Assembly (NCBI RefSeq): GCF_025950235.1
Contig: NZ_JAPDDT010000005.1
Span: forward strand, 124,001-188,000
Direction of reading: 5' to 3'
DNA: 64,000 nt
Source of the DNA: Luteolibacter arcticus
GTDB taxonomy: Bacteria > Verrucomicrobiota > Verrucomicrobiia > Verrucomicrobiales > Akkermansiaceae
Below, in pieces: positions 18,420 to 26,881 of this stretch. The notes under the pieces were generated by a model. That model was not told the origin of the DNA, ran no database searches, and saw only the letters and a program-made list of their open reading frames with translations. The translations under genes and the position numbers were made by a program. How positions within the stretch are numbered: position 1 is the first letter of the stretch; every line of letters starts with the position of its first letter.

Positions 18420-19496
18420 ATGCAGAATCCTATCCGCGTCCTTTGCGTCGGAGCCGGCCATATGGGCCGCTCGCACGCCCTTGCCTACCACCGCATCCCC
18501 GGCTTCGAAATTTGCGGAATCGTCACCCGATCGGCCGAGAGCCGTGGGAAACTGAATGCCGAGCTGGGCGGCGGCTACGCGGAGTTCGCGGACTTCTATG
18601 AAGCGCTCGCGGCGACCAAGCCGGATGCGGTCAGCATTTCCACCTACCCGGACACCCACGGCCCCTACGCCGAGGCCGCCTTCGAAGCCGGTTGCCATGT
18701 CTTCATCGAGAAGCCGCTGGCCGAGAATGTGGCGGCGGCGGAAGGAATCGTCGCCAAGGCAAAATCGAGCGGGAAGAAGCTGGTGATCGGCTACATCCTG
18801 CGCCACCACCCGAGCTGGATCAAATTCATCGAGATGGCACAAACGCTTGGCAAGCCGCTGGTGATGCGCATGAACCTCAACCAGCAGTCCTTCGGCGCGA
18901 ACTGGAAGACCCACCAGGCACTGATGTCGTCGATCTCGCCGGTCGTCGATTGCGGCGTGCACTACGTGGACGTGATGTGCCAGATGACCCGCTCGAAGCC
19001 GATCCGCGTGTCGGGCATCGGCGCGCGGCTGACGGACGAGATTCCCGAGGGGAAAATCAACTACGGCGCGCTGCAGGTGACCTTCGAGGACGGCTCGGTC
19101 GGTTGGTACGAAGCCGGTTGGGGCCCGATGATGAGCGAGGTCGCCTTCTTCGTGAAGGACGTGGTCGGCCCGAAGGGCTGCGCGTCGATCGTCGCCGACA
19201 AGGCCGCGGCGGAGGGCCAAAGCTCGAACGTGGACGCCCACACCCAGACCCAGTCGATCCGGCTGCACCATTCGCAACTCACGCCGGAAGGAACCTTCGC
19301 GAAGGCCGACGAGTCGGTCCGTCTCGACGACGAGCCCGATCATGACGGCTTGTGCCATCGCGAGCAGGAGTATTTCCTCAAGGCGATCCACGAGGATCTG
19401 GACCTGACCGACCACATGGAAGACGCGCTGTCCTCGATGCGCATCGTCGAAGCTGCGGATGAAAGCTTCCGCACTGGGAAAACCATCGATCTATAA
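18420..19496 (+). CDS. Gfo/Idh/MocA-family oxidoreductase
   Basis: 358 residues. An N-terminal Rossmann fold starts with VLCVGAGHMGRSHA (GxGxxG type), which binds NAD(P). The EKPL motif (FIEKPLAENV) around residue 97 supplies the catalytic lysine of this family, and the C-terminal part is the expected alpha/beta substrate domain containing DCGVHYVDVM. Substrates of such enzymes are usually sugars, inositols or their acids; the exact one cannot be read from the sequence. There is no signal peptide, so it is cytoplasmic. It lies 17 bases upstream of a secreted DUF1080 protein on the same strand, a common pairing in Verrucomicrobia for breakdown of modified sugars. Confidence 0.92.
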   Translation: MQNPIRVLCVGAGHMGRSHALAYHRIPGFEICGIVTRSAESRGKLNAELGGGYAEFADFYEALAATKPDAVSISTYPDTHGPYAEAAFEAGCHVFIEKPLAENVAAAEGIVAKAKSSGKKLVIGYILRHHPSWIKFIEMAQTLGKPLVMRMNLNQQSFGANWKTHQALMSSISPVVDCGVHYVDVMCQMTRSKPIRVSGIGARLTDEIPEGKINYGALQVTFEDGSVGWYEAGWGPMMSEVAFFVKDVVGPKGCASIVADKAAAEGQSSNVDAHTQTQSIRLHHSQLTPEGTFAKADESVRLDDEPDHDGLCHREQEYFLKAIHEDLDLTDHMEDALSSMRIVEAADESFRTGKTIDL

Positions 19497-19513
19497 CATT
19501 TTCTAACATTGTC

Positions 19514-20740
19514 ATGAAATCCATTGCCACCGTCGTCGCCTTCCTGCCGCTCGCCGCTACGGCCGAACTGAAGTCCGTTCCGCTGTTCAACGGCACCGAT
19601 CTTTCCGGCTGGAAGGGCGAAGGCTATGTCGTCCAGGACGGAACCATCGTCTGCACGCCGCAGGGAAAGACCCTGGTGACCGAGCGGATCTACGCGGACT
19701 ACGCCTTCGATTTCGAGTTCAAGCTCCCGCCGGGGGGCAACAATGGCATCGGCATCCACTACCCGGGGAGCGGCGACGCTGCCTATGCGGGCATGGAAGT
19801 GCAGGTGCTCGATAACACCTCGGAGAAGTACAAGGACCTCAAGCCCTATCAGTTCCACGGCTCGCTCTACACCCTGCTCGCGGCGAAAAAGGCCCCGCTC
19901 AAGCCGGTCGGCGAGTGGAATCAGGAGCGCATCGCCGTCCGCGGCGACCGCGTGCAGGTCACCGTGAACGGCGAAGTGATCACCGAAGGCAACCTCGCCG
20001 ACCTCAGCAAGGAGTTCCCGAAGCATGAGGGCGTCAAGCGCCGCTCCGGCCACATCGCCCTCTGCGGCCACGGCGACGCGGTTGCCTTCCGCAACATGCG
20101 AATCTCCGAGGCTGCCCCTGCAGCGAATGATGAAGGTGCCAAGCAGAGCGGCTTCACCCAGATCTTCGACGGCGAGACCCTCAAGGGCTGGAAGCACACC
20201 GAAGCCGACCTTGCCCACTGGCAGCCGGTCAATGGCATCCTGAAATACGACGGCAAGGCCAAGGACCTGTGGTCGGAGAAGGAATACGGCGATTTCTCGC
20301 TGGCCTTCGACTGGCGCTGGGCTGGCCCCGGCCCCGTGATGAAGCGCCCCGTCATCGGTCCCGATGGCAAGGAAACCGGCGAGCAGATCGAAGTGCAGGA
20401 GCTCGACAGCGGCGTCTATGTGCGCGGCAACTCGAAGAGCCAGGTGAACCTGTGGAACTGGCCCTGCGGCTCCGGCGAGGTGTACGGCTACCGCACCGAC
20501 AGGTCGCAGCCCGCGGACGTGATCGCAGGCGTCACTCCGAAGAAGAAAATGGACAAGCCCGTGGGCGAGTGGAACCGGACGATGATCACCATGAAGGGTG
20601 ACAAGCTCACCGTTTCCATCAACGGCGAGGTCGTGATCGAGGAAGCGCGCCTCCCCGGTGTGGCCGCCAAGGGCAAGATCGCCCTGCAGCACCACGGTTC
20701 CCTCATCGACTTCGCCAATATCTGGATCAAGGAGCTGTAA
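19514..20740 (+). CDS. Secreted protein with two DUF1080 (3-keto-disaccharide hydrolase-type) domains
   Basis: 408 residues with a signal peptide (MKSIATVVAFLPLAATA). Two DUF1080 domains follow: the first about 18-200 (VPLFNGTDLSGWKGEG ... FRNMRISEA), the second about 213-408 (FTQIFDGETLKGWKH ... DFANIWIKEL). Each is a concanavalin-like beta-sandwich with the hallmark G-W-K opening. DUF1080 proteins include 3-keto-glucoside hydrolases and carbohydrate-binding modules, so it probably acts in the periplasm on a sugar derivative made or used with the upstream oxidoreductase. It lies 17 bases after that gene, which suggests one transcript. Transcription would then run into the palindromic element at 20816. 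Confidence 0.9.
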   Translation: MKSIATVVAFLPLAATAELKSVPLFNGTDLSGWKGEGYVVQDGTIVCTPQGKTLVTERIYADYAFDFEFKLPPGGNNGIGIHYPGSGDAAYAGMEVQVLDNTSEKYKDLKPYQFHGSLYTLLAAKKAPLKPVGEWNQERIAVRGDRVQVTVNGEVITEGNLADLSKEFPKHEGVKRRSGHIALCGHGDAVAFRNMRISEAAPAANDEGAKQSGFTQIFDGETLKGWKHTEADLAHWQPVNGILKYDGKAKDLWSEKEYGDFSLAFDWRWAGPGPVMKRPVIGPDGKETGEQIEVQELDSGVYVRGNSKSQVNLWNWPCGSGEVYGYRTDRSQPADVIAGVTPKKKMDKPVGEWNRTMITMKGDKLTVSINGEVVIEEARLPGVAAKGKIALQHHGSLIDFANIWIKEL

Positions 20741-20815
20741 TCAGGCTCCCGGGCGGAGGTGGGTGTTAGCGCCAAAACGCCGCGGCGGGATCGATCCCGA
20801 AGCGCACGACCCCTC

Positions 20816-21108
20816 CGTCCCAACGGGACGACTTATAAAAGCCCGGCACGAAGTGCCGGGTAAGGCGGGCAGGGATTGGTCTCCCAACGGGAGACATCAT
20901 GCGGGGTGCGGCGGTTTGGTCCCGGAGCTGCCGTACATCGATTTCGATCCCGTATTTCTCCGACGCAAAGCGTCGATCGATGTAGGCCTCGGAACCGAAC
21001 CGGAAATGCAGCCGCTAAACGTATGAGGCGTCCCTACAGGACGCGAGAGTCTCCTGCGTTCCACCCGGCACTTCGTGCCGGGCTATTATGAGTCGTCCCG
21101 TTGGGACG
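20816..21108. repeat. ~293-bp palindromic element with 45-bp terminal inverted repeats
   Basis: The ends are inverted repeats of 45 bases (20816-20860 and 21064-21108) differing at two positions. The whole unit is a chain of small perfect hairpins: CGTCCC/GGGACG and CCCGGCAC/GTGCCGGG at each end, GTCTCCC/GGGAGAC near 20879, CGACGC/GCGTCG at the centre (20961-20975) and GCGTCC/GGACGC near 21028. The interior also shows weaker long-range symmetry. No coding frame or transposase is inside. It lies between convergent genes (stop at 20740, stop at 21179). It could be a non-autonomous mobile element, a bidirectional terminator or a structured RNA. The symmetry is directly visible; its role is not. 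Confidence 0.8.
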
Positions 21109-21178
21109 AAGAACGGGCCATACGTTTGTCCATGGCCGTGCCTTTGACGCGAGTCAAATACCGGCGAAGTCATTTACT

Positions 21179-23527
21179 TCAAGATGGCTTCACTTCCTCG
21201 GATTCCCCGCCGTCCATTTGAACCCGCAGCGGCTTGTCAGCGTGGAGCTGGAAAGACTGCTGCGGGCTGGCCAATGAGATGCCCGCTTCGCCCAAGCGGC
21301 GCTCGATCATGAAGCGCAGGTCGCTGGCCACCGTTGCCCCGCCGGTTTTGGCGCGGAGGTCGATCCAGAAGAAGACCGCAAAGATCAACGAGTCCGCCGC
21401 GAAATCCTCCAGCACCACTTGCGGCTCGGGGCTCTTCAAGATGATTCCGTGTTCTCCGGCGCACTCGGCGAGGATGGTGGACACCATCCGGAGCTGTGAG
21501 CCGTAGGAGACCCGGACCCGCACGACGCGACGAACCACCGGAGTGTCGTGGGTCCAGTTGATCACCTTGCTTTCCAGCAGTACCGAGTTCGGCACGATCA
21601 TGTCCACGCCATCGAAGGAACGCACGGTGGACGAGCGCGTATCGATGGCGGTGACGGTGCCGGCGACGCCATCGACCTCGAGGATGTCGCCGACGCGGAC
21701 TTTCCGCTCGGCGAGCACGATGAGCCCGCTGATGAAATTCTTGAACAAGGTCTGGGTGCCGAAGCCGATGCCGATGGCGAGCGCACCGCCGAGGAAGGCG
21801 AAGGCGGTCAGCGGGATCTTGAGGAAATTCAGCGTGACCAGCGCGAGCACGATGCCGAGCGCGATGCGTGTCCACCGCCGCAGCGTGTCCGCTTGCCCCT
21901 GCTGGACGCGGCCCTTGTTGACCAGTCGCTTGTAGCCGCGCTTCAACAGCCAGGACCCGGCGCGGTAAGCCACCCAGAAGAACAGCAGCGCGCCGATCAG
22001 CCAGCCGAGCGTGAGGCCGCGCTTCACGGTGACGACCTGTCCATCGACCTCCGTTTTGTCGTCGTAGCGATAGACCACGAAGTTCCACACTGCCTTCGCC
22101 TGTCTGGCCGCCCGCGAACCGAGCCCGCGAAGGCGCTCGCCCCAAGTCTTCGACTGGTCGATCTGCTCGGAATCCGCAAGCCAGCGGCCGATGTCGAGAT
22201 GCAGGCCGGAGATGTCCTGGCCGAATCGCTCCACGGAATCGAGGTCGGCGCGCAGGGTGCCCAGCAATTGCTCGATCTGGGGACGCTGGGGCGAGTCGGC
22301 TGCGAGCGCGGAAAGACGCGACTCCTGCTCCTGCATCGCGGAAAGCGCGGCATTGCGGCGGACATCGACCAGCGAGTCGAAGGCGCTGGCCCGGGCAAGC
22401 TGGGTCTGCAGCGAGACCAGCGCTTCCGTCCGCTCGGCAGCGGACTGGGAGGTGAGGAGCGTTTTGCGGAAGGTCTGCGCGTCGTAATACTCGCTTAGGA
22501 AACGCAGCCGCGCGCCGGTGATCTCCACCCGGTTGGCCAAGCTTTCGAGCTGGTTGTCCAGGAATTGCACGCGCTCCACGGCGGCGGTCAGCTTGGCCTT
22601 GTCGGCATCGGTCGGATTGGGCGTGGCGGCTTTCAGTGCCTCCGCCGTCGCCAGCGCCGTCTGCCGTTCGGCAATCACCGCCTGTTGCGACTTCTCGATG
22701 TTCGTGAGTTCCTTGGCGATGTCCTTGCGGCGTTCGTCCGTCGAGTGCTTCAGATGATCGAGGTCTGCCTGGGGGAAGACGGTGGCGGCACCGAGTGCTG
22801 CGATTTTCCGCTTCAGCAGTTCAGCCTCGATCTCCGCCGCAGCGAATCGCATGCGGGTGTTGTCGGCGGTGTGCTGGAGCATCGCGGCCGCGGAACTCAG
22901 CGCGCGCAGCTTCAGCTTCACCGACTCCAGCCGCCAAAGCTCGGCACCGACATGCTCCGGTGTGGCACGGTTGGCGGCCTCTTGGGCGACGCGAACCGCT
23001 TCGTCCGTCTTCTTGATCTCGTCCTGGCGCTTGGTCAGCTCGCGGTCGAACATGTTCACCGCCGACTCATAGGCCCGCATCCGGGTGGCGATGCCTTCCT
23101 GCTGCCGCCGCAATTCGTCGTGGAGGACGAAGGAGTAGGGTCCCGGTTTGTCGAAGCCGTTCCATTTGGCGCTGTCCTCCTTGGCCTGGGAGATCGACTG
23201 CTTGAGGATCTCTGCGGTGTCGAGCGAGCGGACGGAGTTCTCCGCGGTGAAAATTCCCAGCAAGAGATCGGAACGGCGGACGGCGCTTTCCTCCGGCGTG
23301 ATGCCCGTCGGCAGCGCCCCCCCTTTGTCGAGTGCTTCCACCTGTCCCCGCCAATCGTCCAGCCACGATTTCAGGCGCTTGCGCTTGTCCTCGGTCGTTT
23401 CCTCTTTGAGAGCCTCGGGCTTGTCTTCGGAAAGCTTGAAAGACGGAAGCTGGGCGACTGCCGGAGAGCCGGCGAGCCCTGCCACCAGCAGGCCGATTCG
23501 GAGAAATTGAAAGACGGTCCGTGTCAC
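21179..23527 (-). CDS. MscS-family mechanosensitive channel with large periplasmic coiled-coil domain
   Basis: 782 residues from a GTG start. A signal peptide (ends SPAVAQ) is followed by ~440 residues of mostly coiled-coil, heptad-rich helices (about 30-470), then transmembrane helices around 510-600 and the MscS core: GIGFGTQTLFKNFISG pore helix, ERKVRVGDILEVDGVAG, and the cytoplasmic beta domain (VPNSVLLESKVINW). The long periplasmic N-terminus makes it an MscK/KefA-like rather than a minimal MscS protein. It would gate solute efflux under osmotic downshock at the inner membrane. The C-terminus after RVQMDGGESEEV is short. It is a single gene, 68 bases from the stop of the next minus-strand gene. 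Confidence 0.9.
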   Translation of the reverse strand: MTRTVFQFLRIGLLVAGLAGSPAVAQLPSFKLSEDKPEALKEETTEDKRKRLKSWLDDWRGQVEALDKGGALPTGITPEESAVRRSDLLLGIFTAENSVRSLDTAEILKQSISQAKEDSAKWNGFDKPGPYSFVLHDELRRQQEGIATRMRAYESAVNMFDRELTKRQDEIKKTDEAVRVAQEAANRATPEHVGAELWRLESVKLKLRALSSAAAMLQHTADNTRMRFAAAEIEAELLKRKIAALGAATVFPQADLDHLKHSTDERRKDIAKELTNIEKSQQAVIAERQTALATAEALKAATPNPTDADKAKLTAAVERVQFLDNQLESLANRVEITGARLRFLSEYYDAQTFRKTLLTSQSAAERTEALVSLQTQLARASAFDSLVDVRRNAALSAMQEQESRLSALAADSPQRPQIEQLLGTLRADLDSVERFGQDISGLHLDIGRWLADSEQIDQSKTWGERLRGLGSRAARQAKAVWNFVVYRYDDKTEVDGQVVTVKRGLTLGWLIGALLFFWVAYRAGSWLLKRGYKRLVNKGRVQQGQADTLRRWTRIALGIVLALVTLNFLKIPLTAFAFLGGALAIGIGFGTQTLFKNFISGLIVLAERKVRVGDILEVDGVAGTVTAIDTRSSTVRSFDGVDMIVPNSVLLESKVINWTHDTPVVRRVVRVRVSYGSQLRMVSTILAECAGEHGIILKSPEPQVVLEDFAADSLIFAVFFWIDLRAKTGGATVASDLRFMIERRLGEAGISLASPQQSFQLHADKPLRVQMDGGESEEVKPS

Positions 23528-23595
23528 GTGAGCCCGATTTCTGGCAGGTCCGGTTGCGTCTGGCGAGCGGGGCCTCTCCGGCTTTAATCGAGGTT

Positions 23596-25230
23596 TCAGC
23601 GCCCCTGACCCAAGTGCAGCTTCAGGATCCGCTTCACCTCCGCGATGCCGTCCGGATGCTGGTGAGCGCTGTGATGGGACGGGACCACCTTTTCCGACGC
23701 CGAGCCGTCGAGGTGCGAGCTCCAGAATGCCACCACCCCGTCGGACATCATCGGCCGGGTCCGGTCCTTGTTTCCCCCCTTGCCGCGGTCACCCATGACC
23801 GAGTGATACGGGATGCCGGGCGCGATCGGCAGCTTGTTGACGGCCTTCACGAAGCGGTTCTCCGGGGAAAGGGTATCGATGCTGTTCGGCGCGCGATCGA
23901 GCTGCAGCGAGGCGGCATCCACGGTGATGACGGAGGCCACGGCATTGCGGGCATCGGCCAGGAATGTGGGCATCCGCACCAGCCGCGAGCCCAACCGACC
24001 GATCCAGTTCGACGCGATTTCCGACCCCTTATGTGGGGCGGAGAGGAAGATGGCGCGGTTGATCTCCCGGCGGTGCTCGAACAAGAGGGAGTCGCGCAGC
24101 AGTTCGCGGCTGGCACCGGTGATGCGCATGTCATCCGGCCCCTTCGCGAAAATGTCGCGCCAGATCCGGTCGCCGGCATTCGTCACCATCAGCCGGCTGA
24201 TCATGCTGCCCATGCTGTGGCCGACGATGACCATCTTCTTGTGGTCGGGGAAGACCCGGTTGACGCCGTCCAACTCCTTGCGCAGCAGCGACGCAGAGTA
24301 GGGATACGGGTAGCCGCTGGGGTAACTGAAGACCCAGAATTGATAGCGGTTCCGGAGTTCCGGATCCTGCATGATGGAGTGATACATCGGCGCCCATGTG
24401 GCCGGCGTGTCTTGCAGACCGTGGACGAAGAGGACCGGAATCCGGTTCTTGTCGTACTTTTGGAGACGGATGAGCCGTGCGGTGTCGGAGTATTTCTGCG
24501 GGTTGATCAGACGGATCAGGCCGAGCTTGTCAGGTCGCGTGACCGCCAGCACGAAGCTCACCGGCGCGCTGAAATTCGCCGCGAGCACCGGATTCCGGCC
24601 GGCGATGGAAATGCGTTCCTCCTCAAGCGGATCGTGCAACTCCAGTACCGCGCCTCGACTGCCTTCCGCACGCACCACGGCGGTCAGCGCCATGGACACC
24701 TGCGGCGGATCGAAGGTCTTGCGGAAGTCAGGGCTCGAATCCGCCAAGACGACCAGCGGTGCGCCGACGCCAGGGCGGGTCGCGTGGATGGTGGCGTATT
24801 TGCCGCGGAAGTCGTACCGATCGACCACATGATACTCGCGGTGGGCATTGCTGGCCCCCGGTTCCAGCTTGCCGCGCAGGGTGCGGGCAGTGGGTCCGCT
24901 GCCGACCGTGATGGTGCGGCCCCACGGCAGCGCCTTGGCTTTCTCCAGCCGCTCGACCAAGCGGCCCACAGCGTGATTGTACAGAGCCACCGCACCGGGC
25001 TCGCCCGCCAAGGCCTTGTCACCGGCGAGGCGTGCCGACTCGAGGAAATGACCGCTGGCCTCCATCGCGTCCGCAGAGGCCTTGCCCGCCTCCAGCTCGG
25101 CCAATGCCGCATCAAGCGGCGCAACATGATAGTCGCCGGGTGGCGTCTTGGTCTCCACCACATGAAAGGAAACGGGAGCGACGCACGAGGTGAGAGCAAA
25201 CGCAGCGGCAAAGATGGCCTGAAGTTTCAT
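23596..25230 (-). CDS. Lipoprotein alpha/beta-hydrolase (lipase/esterase-like)
   Basis: 544 residues from the ATG at 25230, chosen because it begins a lipoprotein signal (MKLQAIFAAAFALTSC, lipobox LTSC). An upstream in-frame start at 25404 would bury that signal and overlaps the small gene at 25248-25454. The C-terminal half is an alpha/beta hydrolase: oxyanion-loop HG in VPVLFVHGLQDTP, nucleophile serine in VGHSMGSM, and a possible catalytic His in the HHSAH region near the end. It is probably a membrane-anchored esterase facing the periplasm or outer membrane. It ends a three-gene minus-strand set with the 68-residue protein and the secreted 424-residue protein upstream; substrates are unknown. 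Confidence 0.85.
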   Translation of the reverse strand: MKLQAIFAAAFALTSCVAPVSFHVVETKTPPGDYHVAPLDAALAELEAGKASADAMEASGHFLESARLAGDKALAGEPGAVALYNHAVGRLVERLEKAKALPWGRTITVGSGPTARTLRGKLEPGASNAHREYHVVDRYDFRGKYATIHATRPGVGAPLVVLADSSPDFRKTFDPPQVSMALTAVVRAEGSRGAVLELHDPLEEERISIAGRNPVLAANFSAPVSFVLAVTRPDKLGLIRLINPQKYSDTARLIRLQKYDKNRIPVLFVHGLQDTPATWAPMYHSIMQDPELRNRYQFWVFSYPSGYPYPYSASLLRKELDGVNRVFPDHKKMVIVGHSMGSMISRLMVTNAGDRIWRDIFAKGPDDMRITGASRELLRDSLLFEHRREINRAIFLSAPHKGSEIASNWIGRLGSRLVRMPTFLADARNAVASVITVDAASLQLDRAPNSIDTLSPENRFVKAVNKLPIAPGIPYHSVMGDRGKGGNKDRTRPMMSDGVVAFWSSHLDGSASEKVVPSHHSAHQHPDGIAEVKRILKLHLGQGR

Positions 25231-25247
25231 GAGGGCGGAAAGCCGGG

Positions 25248-25454
25248 TTACAGCAATGTTTTGAAAACCTTGCCGATCAGTTCGGCAAGCGGGATCTCGA
25301 TCGAACTCGCTACGAGCAATGGCAGTGCCAGCGGGAGCAGCGAGGATTTGTCGACGGGCAGAGTGCGCATCTCCCGGACAGAATCGCAAAGCGAGTGGAA
25401 CCACGGGTCTGCGTGGACAAGCAGGAACTCATCGGTGTGGGCGCGAGGTTCCAT
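25248..25454 (-). CDS. Small (68-residue) single-span membrane protein
   Basis: The ATG at 25454 is preceded by a purine-rich GAGAAG. The gene sits 8 bases after the stop of the 25462-26736 gene and 17 bases before the lipoprotein start at 25230, so it fits an operon exactly. It has a hydrophilic N-terminal half (MEPRAHTDEFLLVHADPWF) and one hydrophobic helix near residues 44-62 (PLALPLLVASSIEIPLAELI). Longer in-frame starts upstream overlap the neighbouring gene and lose the coding character. No family is recognised; it is a candidate small partner of the secreted hydrolase. Confidence 0.6.
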   Translation of the reverse strand: MEPRAHTDEFLLVHADPWFHSLCDSVREMRTLPVDKSSLLPLALPLLVASSIEIPLAELIGKVFKTLL

Positions 25455-25461
25455 GGTCTTC

Positions 25462-26736
25462 TCATCGCGAGGGGTAAGCCACGCCGACGGTCGTCCAGCC
25501 TGCGGCCAGGATGCCGGCCGTGGCAGCCGCCGACATCCGACCGGTGTGAAGGAGCACCTTGGGCGCCGTGCCGAGGTCGTCGCGTTGCGCGAAACCAGCG
25601 ACCTCATCGGTCCACGTCACGTGATCGACCGGAGCCGGTACGTGCAGCTCGCCGGTCGCGGTGGTCGCGCCCGGTAGGCGGCCGAGGACTTTCAGCGAGA
25701 CATACGCCGCTGCGCCCGTCCGGTCGCGTTCGGCGAGGATGGCCAAGCCGGAAATGAGAAAATCCGCTTGCTCCGGTGTGTTGCAGGCGTTGGCCAAGCG
25801 CACCACATCGCCGCGCCCGGATGCCTTCGGCATCGCTTCCAGATAGGTCACGATCCGGTGGCGGCGGGTGGTGCTCAGCACGCGCTGGATTTGGAAATCC
25901 TTGATGTCTTCCAAGCTCACACCCATCGCGTGAAGCGAACGTTCGTCGCGGTCCGCGAGTTCGCCGGAGGTCAGCGCATAGGTATCTTCCGGAATGCCCA
26001 CCATGTTGGTGGCGGCCACCGCGAGCCCTGCCGATGCGGCCGCCGCACCGATGCGCAAGGGCAGGCCACCGGCGAAGAAGGCCCAGGTGACCTTGTCCAT
26101 CTCCTCCTGGAGCCGCTCGTTGTCGGAATACGGATCGACGCCGAGCTGCTTGGCTGTATCGAGCTTGGCCTTGTCGAAGCCGGCGGCGCTCTTTGCCGCA
26201 TTGCCGATGCCACGTCCCGCGGCGGACGCTGCTTGGCCGGCGTCGGTGTGGCCGCTCTTCGCCGCGTCGTCCACGCGATCAACAGCCCTGGTCACGCCGC
26301 GGCCGATGCCGGAGCCCACTTTCACGAAGAAGTGCCCCACGGTCTTCGGTGCCTGCTTCGCCGCTTCGACCGGGTTCTTGACGATGTGTTTGACCGCGTC
26401 GATCGGCTGCTCGACCGAGCGCTTGAGCCCTTCGGCAAAGAGATCGCCCTTGCTGGTTTCGACGAGCTTGCGGATCGCTTCCGCCTCGGTGATGCGGCGC
26501 TTCGCCTCCGGCAGGCCGATGGCGGTGAAGGTGCCGAAGTCGCTGTCGATCGTGAAGTGGGCCATGTACCCGTCCGTCGGCACCTGGTCGCGGACCCGGT
26601 ACGACGGGCCTCGTAGCAAGTTCGCCGGCAAGAAGTCGGACGCCTTGAGCATCACGCCCGTTTCATAGGTGGCGGGCGCTTGGGCATGCAGGGAAGCGAC
26701 CAGCGCGGTCGCGATGACGAGAGACCATGGTTTCAT
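25462..26736 (-). CDS. Secreted protein of unknown function
   Basis: 424 residues with a clear signal peptide (MKPWSLVIATALVASLHAQA). After it come a soluble N-terminal section (VRDQVPTDGYMAHFTIDSD), an amphipathic Ala/Lys-rich middle with many short helices (about 105-190, e.g. KHIVKNPVEAAKQAPKTV), a glycine/alanine-rich hydrophobic patch near 200-245 (LRIGAAAASAGLAVAATNM) that could be one or two membrane helices, and a C-terminal globular part. The middle resembles late-embryogenesis-type amphipathic repeats. No catalytic residues are recognised. It starts the three-gene minus-strand set that includes the 68-residue protein and the lipoprotein hydrolase. Confidence 0.7.
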   Translation of the reverse strand: MKPWSLVIATALVASLHAQAPATYETGVMLKASDFLPANLLRGPSYRVRDQVPTDGYMAHFTIDSDFGTFTAIGLPEAKRRITEAEAIRKLVETSKGDLFAEGLKRSVEQPIDAVKHIVKNPVEAAKQAPKTVGHFFVKVGSGIGRGVTRAVDRVDDAAKSGHTDAGQAASAAGRGIGNAAKSAAGFDKAKLDTAKQLGVDPYSDNERLQEEMDKVTWAFFAGGLPLRIGAAAASAGLAVAATNMVGIPEDTYALTSGELADRDERSLHAMGVSLEDIKDFQIQRVLSTTRRHRIVTYLEAMPKASGRGDVVRLANACNTPEQADFLISGLAILAERDRTGAAAYVSLKVLGRLPGATTATGELHVPAPVDHVTWTDEVAGFAQRDDLGTAPKVLLHTGRMSAAATAGILAAGWTTVGVAYPSR

Positions 26737-26788
26737 GACGTGACGGATCGGGTGGTTGAATCAGGGGAAGGTCGCGGTAGGCGATCGG

Positions 26789-26881
26789 CTATTTCATGCT
26801 TTCGAGCAGGTCCTCCATCGGCCGCTGGCTCACGCCGATCAGTCCCTTGGTCGGCCGGTCGATGTCCGAGATCAGCGTGAT
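26789..26881 (-). pseudogene. Relic of a DUF4239-type membrane protein (C-terminal end only)
   Basis: Thirty residues and a stop are readable in one frame, ISDIDRPTKGLIGVSQRPME being the core. The DIDRP...GLI.VS pattern is the characteristic end of DUF4239 membrane proteins (usually LDRPF.GLI.VS). The fragment overlaps the last codons of the sulfatase in a different frame, next to a run of five C on the plus strand (26882-26886). No upstream part of a DUF4239 gene is present. I read it as the remaining 3' end of a gene destroyed by deletion; a frameshift making it the sulfatase tail is less likely because it does not look like a sulfatase end. Confidence 0.5.

Noticed and set aside
26789..26881. 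A frameshift that would make the DUF4239-like fragment the true sulfatase tail
   Set aside because: One base at the five-C run would join them, but the tail resembles the end of DUF4239 proteins rather than a sulfatase, and the sulfatase already has a normal-length end.
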